Shown piece after piece: positions 45,351 to 57,100 of a stretch of DNA of 64,000 nt. Both the position numbers and the translations under genes were made by a program. The notes below the pieces were generated by a model. The model was not told where the DNA came from. It saw nothing but the letters and a program-made list of their open reading frames with translations, and ran no database searches. Numbering within the stretch: the first letter of the stretch is position 1; the number at the start of each line of letters is the position of its first letter. The stretch is from Massariosphaeria phaeospora (lineage: Eukaryota > Ascomycota > Dothideomycetes > Pleosporales), in contig JAADJZ010000009.1 in the NCBI GenBank assembly GCA_011032825.1, positions 1,054,001 through 1,118,000 on the forward strand, written 5' to 3'.

Positions 45351-45680
45351 AGTAGAGTAGTAAATAGGTATAAGTTAAGTTAAAGTTAAGTTAGCTTACG
45401 TAAAATTCTAGTACTAACTTAACTTATACTTACGCTAAAACGTTTTAGCGTAAGTATAAGTTAGGTTAGCATAGACTTTTACAATTTTATATTTTAATAT
45501 ATATTTTTTTTTATAATTATAATAGCTAGTTATAACAAGTTTATTAACTTAAAAGTAGTACCTATAACTTAACTTTAACCTACGCTTTAATTACTTTAAC
45601 TTAACTTTAACTTTAGATCTGTGCGACTCTAACTTAACTTATACTTAATAATAAGTACTTTCTACTTATTTGCTAGCGTA
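45351..45680 (+). repeat. Palindromic short element P, copy b (complete)
   Basis: About 330 bp. It starts AGTAGAGTAGTAAATAGG, has a 62-bp palindrome at 45411-45472, an AT-rich block (TATAATTATAATAGCTAG) and ends TTTCTACTTATTTGCTAGCG. It carries no coding capacity and is shared with copies a, c and d, so it behaves as a MITE-like non-autonomous element. Confidence 0.75.
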
Positions 45681-45934
45681 GTTTAAAGCAAACTACGTTA
45701 AAAAGCTGCAGCGTATAAGTTAAGTAAAAAAAAACATAGCTAGCAGTATTCTATAAGCTTCGCAGTATTTAATAAAGTTTATTAAAAAGTAGCTACCGTA
45801 GCCGTCGAGTATAAGAAAACGCTAATTTTAGCTAAAACATACTTTGTGCTTTGTTTTACAGTTAAAAACCTACTCTAACTAAGCTAATCTAATGTTATTA
45901 TTTGTTTATTTTGTTAGTAATAAAGTAGTAAATA
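45681..45934 (-). pseudogene. Transposase DDE fragment, inverted copy
   Basis: Reverse complement of the 45111-45350 segment: ACTACGTTAAAAAGCTGCAG at the left side corresponds to the CTGCAGCTTTTTAACGTAGT near 45320. Together with the forward copy it forms a large inverted repeat around palindromic element copy b. Confidence 0.7.
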
Positions 45935-46258
45935 AAGTAGTAAATAAGTATAAGTTAAGTTAAAGTTAAGTTAGCTTACGTAAAACTCTAGTGCTAACTT
46001 AACTTATACCTACGCTAAAACGTTTTAGCGTAAGTATAGATTAAGTTAGTATAAACTTCTACAATTTTATATTTTAATATATTTTTTTTTATAATTATAA
46101 CAGCTAGTTATAATAAGTTTATTAACCTAAAAGTAATACTTATAACTTAACTTTAACCTACGCTTTAATTACTCTAACTTAACTTTAACTTTAAGTTTAT
46201 GCAACTCTAACTTAACTTATACTCAATAATAAGTACTTTCTACTTATTCGCTAGCGTA
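45935..46258 (+). repeat. Palindromic short element P, copy c
   Basis: A full-length copy in the same orientation as copy b, with the palindrome at 45991-46052 and the end CTACTTATTCGCTAGCGTA. It differs from b mostly by transitions. Confidence 0.75.
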
Positions 46259-47322
46259 TTTAAACTATTTAGCAGCAACTACTTTGCTAAGCTTACTAAT
46301 TACCTTTTTAAAACGCAAAAGTTGCTAGCTGTCTAGAAAGAAAACTTTTTTTTGCTATTTTAAAGTGCCTAGGAGTTTACGTTTACGACGAAACTAGTTT
46401 TTAAAGTATTTAAAGCTACTAGTATTGCTTCTTTAAAAGCTAACGTTGTACTTAAGCGTTTTCGCAAATAGAATAATAATAAAAGTAAAGCACAACTTTT
46501 AGCTCTCTTTTTTAAAGACTAGAAGTAGATAAATCGTTTTATACGTGCTGTAGTAAAGAATACTTTAGCAAAAATCTCGCAAAAGCTTTTCCAAACGCTA
46601 CACTAACTTTAGGTTCAAAACAAAGTACTACACTATAAGAATAGCAGCTTAAAAAATGCTCTTACTACCAAAAAGCAGCGCAAAAACGCTAGCAAACCTT
46701 TTAATTTGCAGCGTAAAGAAAAGTACTACGGTAGTGCTACTTTCTAGTTGCTTTCTAAGTTCAAGCGAGCACGTAAGCGTAAAGCAAAAAAGCAACACTA
46801 AAAAAAGCAAGAGAAGCTAGCAAAGTTAAATAGAAAAGAGCTTTAAGCTGCTGCTAAGCTCTTTAAAAAGCAAAAAAAAAAAGCGTCGTGTTGCGAAAAA
46901 AAAAGCTAAGAAAGTGCGAGATTAGATAAAAGCAAAACAAGTAGCTACTTAAAAAGCTAAAAAAGCTACTTAAAATACTAGGCAAGCTTTTATAATTTTT
47001 TATAAAAGCAAGCGTAAAGCTTTAAAAGTACCTCTAGCAAAGTGCAAGCTAAAACGAGCTAAAAGTAGTGCTGCAGCTTGTTTGTTGTTTCTAGAAGCTG
47101 CACTAGCACTTCTACTCAAAGTTAGCTCTTAAAGCCGCGCGATTACTTTCTTGCAAAAACTTAGATAGTAAAACTTATTCGTACGCTTCTACAAAGTAAT
47201 AAAAACAATAAATCTCGCGATAATAGCTTGTACTGCTGTTGCAATAACTGCATTTTTGTAGTAGTAAGCATGTTGTTTAGTAGAGCACGAGCTTGAGTAA
47301 AGTACAAGCTTAACTTGCATAG
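46259..47322 (+). pseudogene. C-terminal part of a Fot1/pogo transposase (E1)
   Basis: The plus strand, with many stops, reads through typical C-terminal pogo segments: INRFIRA, NTLAKISQKL, LHYKNSSLKNALTTKKQRK, SKPFNLQRKEKYYGSA, then a long Lys/Ala/Glu-rich tail. E2 has the homologous ITTK...SKVFNLQQRKKF segment near 48770-48840. No intact reading frame remains. Confidence 0.6.
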
Positions 47323-47324
47323 TA

Positions 47325-49463
47325 GAGTGCTCGTGCGCTACGCGAGCTATTACAGTACACAAGCTACTTCAACTTTAAAACATATAATCTATCTCAACTT
47401 TGACACGTCGTTACTCTACTAATATAAATTTAATTAACGCTGCAATTAAAGCAATTAACTTGCGCGAACCTAGCGCATCTTTCTTGTACTGCTAAGTTGC
47501 TAAACAGTTTAGCGTTAATCGCACGACGCTGTTGCGAAGACACTAAAGCACATTGTAATCTTAAACAAAGTACTACAAACACTAGCAATTACTTAACTTA
47601 CAACAAAAAGCAGAACTTGTTATATACATAAAAAAATGCACTAAGCGAAGCTTGCTACCTACACAAAAAATAGTACAAAATTTCGCAAGTGCAGTTGCAA
47701 AATAAAAAGCTTTAGATGCGTAGGTTTTGCGCTTTCTGCATTAACACAAAAATAAGCTTACAGTTAAATAAAGCGCTAGGCTTGATTGCAATCGTTACTA
47801 AGCTAATTTATATAAAAAATACAACCTATACTTTCAACTACTCTATAGAAAAATGCGGAAGTACGATGTAGAGCCAAGCAATACTTACAATATAAATAAA
47901 AAAAGCTTTTTTGTTAGCATAACTACACGCACTAAACGCGTCTTTTCTAAAGCAATCTAGCTAGCAAAACTGCGTACAGCGGCTATACAAGATAGCAATA
48001 GAAAATAAATCACGCTTTTAGCTTGCGTTTGTAGCGATAAAAGCTTACTACCGCTTGCTTTTATCTACGAAAGAAAAGCTAGGTTGCAATCGAGCTAGGT
48101 TAACTCTATTAAAGCTAGAAAACACAAGGTTCTTGTTACTAACTCAACTTTAGAATAGACGAATAACAATATTGAATTAGCATAGCTTAAGCAGTTGTTT
48201 AAGCGCTATACTGCAACAAAAGCGCGTTGGCAATAGCGCTTTTTTATTGTTAACAGCTATAGCAGCTACATTACGCGCAAGTTTATCAACTACTGCAACG
48301 CTAAAAAGATCTTTTTTGCTATTTTTTTTTTTTATTTAACTTACACTTTACAGCTGCTTGATGTAGTAATGTTCTCGCTGCTTTTAAAGCACTATACTTA
48401 AAAACTCAACTACTATCTATACTAATCGCAAGAGCTTATTAGCGTCAAGAAAAGCAACTTTTTTCCGATATTTTGGTTAGCGTAGGGCAGTACAATAAAG
48501 CCGAAGCTTATTTTAAAAAGTTTTCAAGCTACAGGCGTGTAGCTGATAGATGCGAAAGTTATACTAAAACGCTTTAACACTACTACTTCTAATTAAGATA
48601 GAAATACAGAACTGCAAGAGCTAGGTAATAAAAATAGTTAAAGAAACTTGCAAAAAAATTTAGACGCTGCAGTTGCAAATAAAAGAAAAGCTAAAAGCAA
48701 ACGCGTTGCTGCTGCATTACACTCTCTACAGGTTCAAAACGAGCTCTTTTACTACAAAAACGAAGGCCTGCGCGCTGCGATTACTACCAAATAGAAGTAT
48801 AAAAAAAAGAGTAAAGTCTTTAACCTGCAGCAGCGCAAGAAGTTTTATAGCAGTGCTATACTATAGAGTTTTTGCAAAGTTTAAAAAGCTTGTGCGCGCA
48901 AGACAGTCAGACAGCGCAAAAAAAAGCAAGAAAAACTCTAAAAAACTTACAATTGCAAGCTTAAAGCTGCAGCTACACTATACAAGAAAAAGATAGCAAA
49001 AAAAGCAAAAGCGCTGCAGCAAATTGCGAAGGAGCGCGCGGCGAAGGAGCGTAAAGCAAGGGCTGCAAAACTAGCCGCAGCGCGCGCGCTTAAAAAGCAG
49101 CAACGCAACGCTGCAACTTTACAAAAATCTCGCGATACACTAAACAAAAGCAAGCAAAAAGCTTTACAAAGCGCTGCTTTAAAATTTACAAAAAAGCGTC
49201 GTGTTGTAGGTGCTAAAAGTAGTGTTGATGCTGCACCTCCGCCGCTATCGCCTCTACCTAAAACCACCACGCGCGGCCGCCAAATTAAAGTACTACAAAA
49301 ATTTAAGTAGTACAAAAGCTGCGCAAAGCTCTATATAGTACTACACTAGAAAATCTTATAATAATACAATTTGTATGTAGCTCTATAGCTTTATTTTTGC
49401 GCGCGCTAATTTTAGAAAGAGTAGCTTGTGTACTGTAATAGCTCGTGTAGCGCACGAGCACTC
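47325..49463 (+). mobile_element. Fot1/pogo-like element E2, full length but decayed
   Basis: A 2.1-kb element flanked by TA at 47323-47324 and 49464-49465. Its ~42-bp terminal repeats begin GAGTGCTCGTGCGCTAC on both strands, with a single C/T-type difference in the first 25 bases. The interior keeps, with stops, the DNA-binding part (AKQFSVNRTTLLRRH near 47500), the DDE core (SYITRKFINYCNAKKIFFAI near 48265-48330) and the coiled Lys-rich C-terminus (48750-49200). Stops in every domain show it cannot be autonomous. Confidence 0.75.
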
Positions 49464-49499
49464 TAAGCGAAACTTAGCAACTATTTAAACTTATCTCAA

Positions 49500-51060
49500 A
49501 TATTAACACTATATATTCAAAGCAACTTAACTTTATCAATACGCACTTAAAATTTACGAATAATAGTTCGAATTAATCGCAGAAAGTCGTTCAATTATTC
49601 TACCGTGCAACAACGAAGAAATAAAACTCAACGCTACGAGCTTAACTTTATTAAGCAAGTATTTGTAGCTAGCGCATGCTTTTATAGCAATGCCTTCGTA
49701 AATAGCTACGCTAAACTACTTAGTGTAGATTAATTTAAGTTATTAAAAATAGTTAAGAAAGTGCAAAGCAAGGCAAAGAAATCTAGGCTTTCTATTTATA
49801 ATCCAATTTACTTTGAAAATAAAATAAAAAGAAGTAAGCTAGAATTGCTTACTTAGGCACAAAAAAATTCTATCGTTCAAATAGCTACACAAAATCGTTA
49901 ACACCGTGAAAAAAAGTTCTAGTAGGTAATAAAAAACGAAGACTTTAATTATATACCTAAGATTTTGATTACAACGTTTGAAAACGTTATGTACAAAGCT
50001 AGCAACGCATGCAAAGCACCTAGGTTCAAACCTACACTAAATAAAAAGCAGCAAAAGAACTACCTACAGTAAGCTCTTAATTACAACTTTAATAAGTACA
50101 AAAAAGAAAATAGTAAAGGCTTTAACTTTTAACGCGTAGTTTACACTAATAAAACTTTTGCAAGAGTTAGAAAGCAACGCGGCATAAAAAAAGCTTAGTG
50201 TAAACCTAGAGAAAAGTATTACAACAACGTTAAAAAGCTTAAGCTTCGTAATACATGTACGTTGTAGTTCTACGGCGCATTTACATACAGCAAGAAAAGC
50301 TCGTGCTATATATATAGCAAAGAAACTAAAAAGCAAAAAGCAGTAGCAGCTAAAGCGCTACGAGATAAAAATGCAAAGAATTAAGTACAAAAAAAGAACT
50401 TTGTGCTACTTGCTTAGCGCGTTTTACGCTTTATAGAAAACTTAGATATTAACTTTTAGAAATACGCCTAGCGAAAAAATCTCGAGTATAAACGAGGTAA
50501 TAGAATTCGCGAAAGTGTAAACAGCTATAGACACTGCGAGAAAGTACTAAAACTTTTTATAGTGCCTTAGATTAAGCAACTTAAACAAAAAAGCAAAACT
50601 AACGTTGTACTTTTAGTGTAAAACTGCGTTTAATCGTAGGTTTAATAACACTTAAAATAGATTAATAGTATAGTAATAAAAATAGTATATTCGTGTAAAA
50701 GAAACGAATTGCTATCTTAGTAGCGATTTAGTGCGAGGTACTTTTAAAAGCTTTGCAAGAAACTAGTCTAGCTCGTTATAGCCTATAGTAGCTATTAATC
50801 GAAAAAAAACAAATACGTAAAGCTACTTGGTTTTACACTTAGAAAATAGTGCTTTAGCCTACGCTTCAAAGATAGCTATGAATTAACTATGTGCCTAAGA
50901 TTGTACGCTGTATTATTGAATATAAAAGCAATAACAACTTTTATAATAAATAAAAAGAGAAAGTAGTTAGAAGTAACTAGTATCTCGCGAAAAGAGCTTT
51001 CAAAACACTAAATCTTAGCTTTATCTTTTCTCAATTGAGCTAATATATCTAGGTTATCGA
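49500..51060 (+). mobile_element. Tc1-like (DDE_3) transposon relic
   Basis: A different transposase family is readable with stops on the plus strand: YNPIYFENKIKRSKLELLT near 49790, DFNYIPKILITTFENVMYKA near 49940, then VVYTNKTFARVRKQRGIKKA near 50140 and FYGAFTYSKKSSCYIYSKE near 50270. The TNKTF...QRGIKKA and FYGAFTY segments correspond to the TDETxxxxGxxRG and FWGxFxY motifs of Tc1/DDE_3 proteins. Ends and terminal repeats were not defined, so the limits are approximate. Confidence 0.6.
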
Positions 51061-51092
51061 GATTTTACAAAAATATTATAAATAAATATGTA

Positions 51093-51190
51093 CTTAAGCC
51101 TAAAGTTTCTTCGAAAAATCTTGCGAAATTGCTTGCGCGTAGCGCGAGCCTATTTTCTTAATGCAAATAATTCTTTTAATGCAATTTAAA
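51093..51190 (+). repeat. Subterminal inverted repeat, left copy
   Basis: This segment (GTTTCTTCGAAAAATCTTGC and on to AATGCAAATAATTCTTTTAA) matches the reverse complement of 53940-54050 with transitions. It lies just before the transposase relic that starts at 51263, so it is probably the left subterminal region of the outer element. Confidence 0.6.
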
Positions 51191-51262
51191 AACTACTACA
51201 TAAATCAATTCTTGCTACAACGCTATACTACTAATTTTTAAATTAGTAAAATTGTTTTAACT

Positions 51263-53930
51263 ATGCCTCGCAATCTATCGCAAGCTAAAAAATACGCTGC
51301 TAAAGTTGTTGCGCTTAAAGGCTACGCGTTGCGCTTTTGCGAGTACACTAAGCTAGACATTAAATTCTACGCTACAGCGCACAACTTACTATATTATTAC
51401 TTTCGCTGCGCTTACTTAAACTTTTTAACGCAATTTAATTGTTGTACGCAAGAAAATTAGCGATTGTTAAAAAAGCAAGACTTTGCGCTTGTGCGCTATT
51501 TTAACGCGATTAACGCAATTAGCTATAGAGTACACAAAAAAATAGTTAAACAACAAGCGTACGCGCTTTTGAAGAAATTTTACTTAAAAGTAAATAAAGC
51601 GCTTGCGCTGCTAGGCAAGTGCTAGAAGCGTTGCTAGCTGCAAAAGCATTTAAAGTACAAACGTGTTAAAGCAAAGCTATTAAAAGTGTAGTAGAAGTTT
51701 GCACAAAAGCTTAAAGCACTGCGCAAGTAGTTTACAAAGCTAAAAAGCTTTATTTAGTAATTAAGTATATTGCTAGCGAATACGTACAATATAAACGAAA
51801 CTAGCTACTAAATTAAAGTCGCAAGCAGCTAGTACGTTTATAGCAGAAATAAGCGCTAGATTTTTATTTTTAACGCTAACAATTGCGAGCTTGTTACTTT
51901 CGTAGAGTGTATAAGCGCAAACGGCGTAGCTATTTTTTCTATAGTTATTATTAAAGCAGCAACAATTATAGAGCACTAGGTAACTAATATACTTAACGAT
52001 TACTTTATCTACACTAGCGACAGTAGGTATAGCAACAACAAAGTAGTACTTAACTAGCTAAAGCATTTTAACAAAATAATAGCAAAGCAACGGCAAAGCG
52101 TTTAGCAATTGCTTTTCGTTAACAGCTATAGCTTTTATAAAACGAAAAAGTTTGTTTAGTACGCAAAAAAGTACTTTATATAGTTGTTTGCGCTGCTGCT
52201 TTATACAACTTACCTACTACAGCTACTTAACATTAGCTATTTCTAGCTACTTAAGTAGTATTACAATTGCTGCCTAAACTAAGCTGCGCGTACTAGGTTA
52301 AAAAATATAAGCAAAGCTAACTTTATAGCAACTCTAGTAGAAATCTAGCGTTTTACGTTTACTCGTAGTACAATTCTTAGTAGCTAGAAACGTACAAGTT
52401 TTGCACTGCTTAATCTAGACGTTGTACTTACTTAGCTTAAGTAGCAAAAGAATTGCAACTTTAGCAACAACAAGCAATTGCTTATACTTTCTCTAGCAAT
52501 AGACATACGCTTTACAACTTTAATCGTAGTATTCTTGCTTTTATAGCTTGCTTTATTGCTATTTTAAGCACTTGTTCAACGCTACAACTGCGTTAAAATT
52601 AATTTTTAGCAATCGCAGCTTATGCGCTGCGCGCAACTATTAAACGTAACGCTAAAGCTAAAGAATTTAGCACTTAGCAACGCTGCCTAGCACACGCTAA
52701 AAACAGTACGTTAACTTTAAGCGCAAAAGCTTTTTGTTTAAGTAGTACTGCGTAAGCATTTCTTACGCAAAATTGCAGCTAGCGTTATTAAATACTAGTA
52801 AAGCGTTTTTGCGCTTGCTTGTATAGCTAAAAGTTTAAAGCAAAAGCTTTAACGTACAAAAGCAGTAATTACTGCCAAAAATAAACGCTGTCGTTGCAAA
52901 CAGCAAGCGCTTAACGTTAAAAGCAAACTAATATACTTTTAAAACGCTTGCAAGATAGTACAATAGTAGTAAGTTAACAACTTTGCTCGCTTTAAAAGTA
53001 AGCTCGCTGCTAAACAACTTTGCAAAGTTACTAAAATTACTAACAAATACAAGCAATTACTGCTTATAATTAGAAACTATAGTAGCAAGTACTACAAGCG
53101 CGTAGCAACTAACGTACTTGCTTAGCGCTACGCTAGCGAATAAATAGAAAGTACTTATTGTTGAGTATAAGTTAAGTTAGAGTCGTACAAACCTAAAGTT
53201 AAAGTTAAGTTAGAGTAATTAAAGCGTAGGTTAAAGTTAGGTTATAGGTACTACCTTTAGGTTAATAAACCTATTATAACTAGGTATTATAATTATAAAA
53301 AGAAAATATATTAAAATATAGAATTGTAGAGGTCTATGCTAACTTAACTTATACCTACGCTAAAACGTTTTAGCGTAGGTATAAGTTAAGTTAGCACTAG
53401 AGTCTTACGTAAGCTAACTTAACTTTAACTTAACTTATATTTATTTACTACTCTACTTAGCGTAGCGTAACGCAATAAGTACACGCGCACAACAACTACA
53501 GCTACAATACTAAAGCTATAAGCAAACTAAAGTATATACTACGCTTAAGTAGCTTTAAGTATTGCAAGAATAGTACAACAACAAATTTAACGCTTGCTTG
53601 TAAAGTAGCTAGCTAGGCGCGCCGTTTAGTTAATTTGTACACTAAGTTTATTCTTTTAAAATTCCTACAGCGCACAATACTAGACAACAATATAATAGCT
53701 AAAAAAAGCGCTTTACTACTTTCTTTGCAACTTGATTTTACAAGCGTTAAAATTAAGTTGCAAACGCAGCTTACAGCTATAGCAAATAAAATTGCAAATA
53801 AAAACTACAGCAACAACGAAAGCAGCTACGCTAGCAACACTTAGCTAGATAACTTGCAAACTAACTAAAGCCTTTAATAAAATGTATATATTAATTATAC
53901 TAGCTTAATTGTGTTATAAGAAAGCGTATT
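51263..53930 (+). pseudogene. Pogo-like transposase relic of the outer element
   Basis: Starts with an open frame MPRNLSQAKKYAAKVVALKG (51263-51460) and continues with stops: VRYFNAINAISYRVHKKIVK, then ANTYNINETSY-like and IFNANNCELVTFVECISANG (the start of the DDE domain near 51780-51920), and a catalytic segment VNSYSFYKTKKFV near 52125. Palindromic element copy d interrupts it at 53137-53455. The 53460-53930 part keeps only short open stretches. Confidence 0.55.
53137..53455 (-). repeat. Palindromic short element P, copy d
   Basis: A full-length copy in reverse orientation with respect to b and c. It begins AATAAATAGAAAGTACTTAT and ends TTATTTACTACTCTACTT; the palindrome lies at about 53336-53397. 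It is inserted in the outer transposase relic about 7 kb from the other copies. Confidence 0.75.
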
Positions 53931-53939
53931 TCGCTAATA

Positions 53940-54060
53940 AATTAAAACTGTAGCTGAACATTTGCATTAGGAGGATTATTTGCATTGAAGAGATAGGCCC
54001 GCGCTACGCGCGAGCAATCTCGCGAGATTTTTCGGAGAAACCTTGGGCCCGAGTATTTAA
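53940..54060 (-). repeat. Subterminal inverted repeat, right copy
   Basis: Reverse complement of the 51093-51190 sequence, less mutated here (TCTCGCGAGATTGCTCGCGC on the minus strand). It joins the transposase relic to the right 29-bp terminus. Confidence 0.6.
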
Positions 54061-54167
54061 CCGATTTTGTATGTGAATTTGTATAATGGGGGGGTTTTGG
54101 GTGCATGCCAAGTTTTCGCTTAGGACACACTAAAAACGAGCTCCTCGTACGGATAGCGTCGGCTTAT

Positions 54168-57100
54168 CTACGACGACGATGTAGGAATCGCATACTCCAA
54201 CAGCATTTCCAGTAACTCGTTCCCATTGGCACGAGGCTCAGCATACAGGACCCACTGTCCGTCGTCCCCATTGACACGAGGCTCAGCATTCAGGACCCAC
54301 TGTCCGTCGTTTCCACGCTTCAAAGCGGAGAAAGGATCGAATTTAAACTCGGACTCAAGTAAAGCCCGGCACATCATGACGTTCCCAGTTTTCACAGCTT
54401 CCTGTAAGGGCTCATGCTTCCCGTCGCCAATGTAGTTGTTGCCACTGTCACTAGCGTGCTCGAGGAGAATGAGTGCGCACCTGCGCCGCCAGGTTATGTC
54501 TGTTTGGCTTCGAAACATACGCACAAGAGCTGTATATCCATCATTGTCAACTAGGTGTATGATATCCTTTAAGCGAGGTATTAGGAGATCGAACATTTCT
54601 GGGTCGCAGATTTTCGAGGCCATGTGCAGAAGAGTCTCACCGGCGAGGTTCCGGACATATGGAAGGCTTGCTTTAAAGCCTTCTTGGTTCAACAAATAAC
54701 AAACCACAGCAATGTCGTCTCTTGGAACAGCCTCTCCAATTGCTTCGAAGCATAGCAGATCATTCCTGAGCTCCTCCCTATGTTGCGCCCGATTGAATAG
54801 ATGCTGGATTATAGGCAAGCAGCCACAGGAAGCCGCGGTACATAGTAGCGCGCCGCCCCAGTGCTTTCCAACAATGGTGTCCAACACATGGTCAAGAAGT
54901 TCATAGACTGCTTTCCCATTATCCCGGGGTGTAACAGCAAAGTCCCATCGTCTTATGATATTGCGGAAGAACTCAATATCTCGAAGTTGGTGACCGAGTT
55001 TACCATGCAAGAAGAATATTCCGAGCTTAGATAGATCACCCGACTGCAAAATCTGATCAACAGCATTTATGGCTGATGAAGGGCGGTAATTGTCTTCGTC
55101 GAAGGTTGGCTTTTTGAGCATCTTGTGTAGGAGGGCATCCGAACCGAAGAGTGAAGTGATGCTGAGAGGATCATGCGAGCCGCTATCGAGATGAAACCGG
55201 CCAGAGACTTTGCGGCCTGGACGACAGTCTTGACTGGTCCATTTGTGAAGTCTAGTCGAGCCTGCTTGACATAACTTCTCTATCTTTGCCAGGCATGGAG
55301 GAGGCCCACTCTCTATGCAGCTAAAATGGACCAGCCAATGGCACGATGCGTAAGCGAAGAACTCGCCGAAGCCACTGGCAGTCGGATCGTAGCATATCAT
55401 GTCTTTTTCCGAAGTCTCCCGTGTACCAGATGGATCATATTCTTTGGGTGGCTTTCCACCACTGCGCAAGTCAGGGCCCTGAGGCAACCCACCCATTGCA
55501 GGTTGCTCGTTGGAGGACAAGGGAGAGCTGCCAATCTCGTCCAACAGAAGATAACTGATGCATATATTCAGAATAAATGGCTGTAAGATCTCGACGTCGT
55601 ATGTGATCGACTCATCAGGCGTTGATGAAGTAGTGGCCTCCAGTATTACATACTCTTTCACTGACTTATGTACGAGTTGAACTTGACGTTTCCTGGTATC
55701 CTTAAAATCGACACGGGTAATGAACGGTGCGATCAAAGCCATCAATCTCCCATAATCTACCAACTTAGCAAGATCTGCTACGGTTTTGACCTGATCTAGA
55801 GCAGCAGCTAATGCCACCGCCCAGGCGAGCTCTTGGATGCTGATAGATCTGCACGAAATAGCGAGAACCTTCAAGGCCATGTTGATAAGCTCTTGATTTT
55901 CCAGGTCATCCGAAGACTTTTGTGAGATTAGAGTACGGTAAAGGTTTGTGAGCTTGTCAGGTAGAGGCATGTTGCGTAAGAACTTGCGTATTGGTTCAAT
56001 TGCCTGGTAATCGCGAATTTCCATAAATTCAACTATCATCTTTGTCCATATGGAACTTCCGTGCGCTGAACGGGATAATTCGTTCGTGACAAGATCCTTG
56101 ATTTCACTTGTCCAACAATCCGGAAATCGCTCTTCGATCATGTGGCGAACGATCATTGCATCTCTGAAAACGGTGGATTCCATGTCAATCTTTGTAGATT
56201 TGTCCAGTTGCCCCAAGATCTCTTCTTCAGGACGGGAGGAGAGTAAGATCTTGAGTCGGGGAGTCGAATTCGACAAATTACTCAATAACCTGAGTAGGGT
56301 CCTTCGAGATTGTTTATCGCACTCGTCCAGGCCATCAATAACAATGTAGAGCAGACGATCAAGTGTTCCTAGAACTTCTTGCAAGAACTCTTCCAATTTC
56401 CGGGTACTGGTCGCTGGTTCAAGGGTGCCGGATTTCAGGTTATTCTTGTACCATTCGGAGAAGGTTCTTTTCAGGCCAGGCAGCTGTTGAAGAAGTGATA
56501 AGATCAGTACAGAGTAGATGTAATCAGCTGTGCCAGTCTCGTCGTTTCGGCAATAATGGTAGCACACTTTGGGCCTAGGTAGTATGTGTTCACTTCGTCG
56601 ATTTAGCTCGTCCACAAGGAATGCCATTGCAGTTGTTTTCCCACATCCCATCTCTCCAAGAATAACCAGATGTGAAGATATGGATGCCTGATACCATTTG
56701 GTGAAGTCAGGGTGGGCGAGCAAGAATTTACAAGCCTCGTCGCTCCGAAGAGCCCGTATTTGTGCGTGGTAACGACTTTGTAGACGCAGCCTACTGCCAT
56801 TAAGCAACCTGGTAACTGATGTCGCATAAGCCCTTAGTCAAATCATAAACTTGGTATTGTCATACTTTGAGCGTCGTAAATCGTTCTCTCGATATCGGTT
56901 GTGATCTCCAACGTCGCGTTATTTATAAGTGCTTGAAGAACATCGACTTGATTCAAGACGTCTTGAACAATATTTGATAAACGGTTGTTCTCCAAAACTA
57001 ACTTCGTGATGAAGTGTGTTGCTTTCTTACTGATGATTTCGTGTGCTGCAAAATAAAACTCCAGAACCTTCTTATACACGGATACTAGTGCCTATACAAT

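Larger units (their letters stand above)
42413..47322 (+). mobile_element. Fot1/pogo-like element E1, interrupted
   Basis: The left end at 42413 (after TA 42411-42412) begins GAGTGCCCGTGCGCTACACG, the same terminal sequence as element E2. The N-terminal transposase half is readable at 42540-43040 and a C-terminal half at about 46259-47200. Between them lie element E3 and palindromic repeats. A right terminal repeat matching the left end was not found before E2 starts at 47325, so the right boundary is uncertain. Confidence 0.55.
42379..54149. mobile_element. AT-rich nested transposon block bounded by 29-bp inverted repeats
   Basis: The block is bounded by a perfect 29-bp inverted repeat, 42379-42407 on the left and 54121-54149 on the right, each beginning with TACGAGGAGCTCG on its own strand. 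A TA at both outer ends fits the TA target-site duplication of the Tc1/mariner/pogo superfamily. The interior is strongly AT-rich, full of TpA and in-frame stops, as produced by RIP. Most of it is explained as later insertions: two Fot1-like elements, another pogo-like element, a Tc1-like element and several palindromic short repeats. A pogo-type transposase relic (51263-53930) and an inverted subterminal repeat (51093-51190 against 53940-54060) probably belong to the outer element. The outer element would then be about 3 kb, swollen to 11.8 kb by nested insertion. Confidence 0.75.

Noticed and set aside
48673..49315. Open frames on both strands inside element E2
   Set aside because: The homologous transposase C-terminus reads in another frame with stops; these frames are shadows of it.
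49461..49500. Continuation of the outer element's left end right after E2 (TAAGCGAAACTTAGCA resembling the right inner end)
   Set aside because: The match is only about 15 bp and does not extend; it may be real but is too short to fix the nesting order.
53942..54130. 62-codon minus-strand open frame at the right edge of the transposon block
   Set aside because: It covers the terminal and subterminal inverted repeats of the outer element, and its left counterpart is non-coding.
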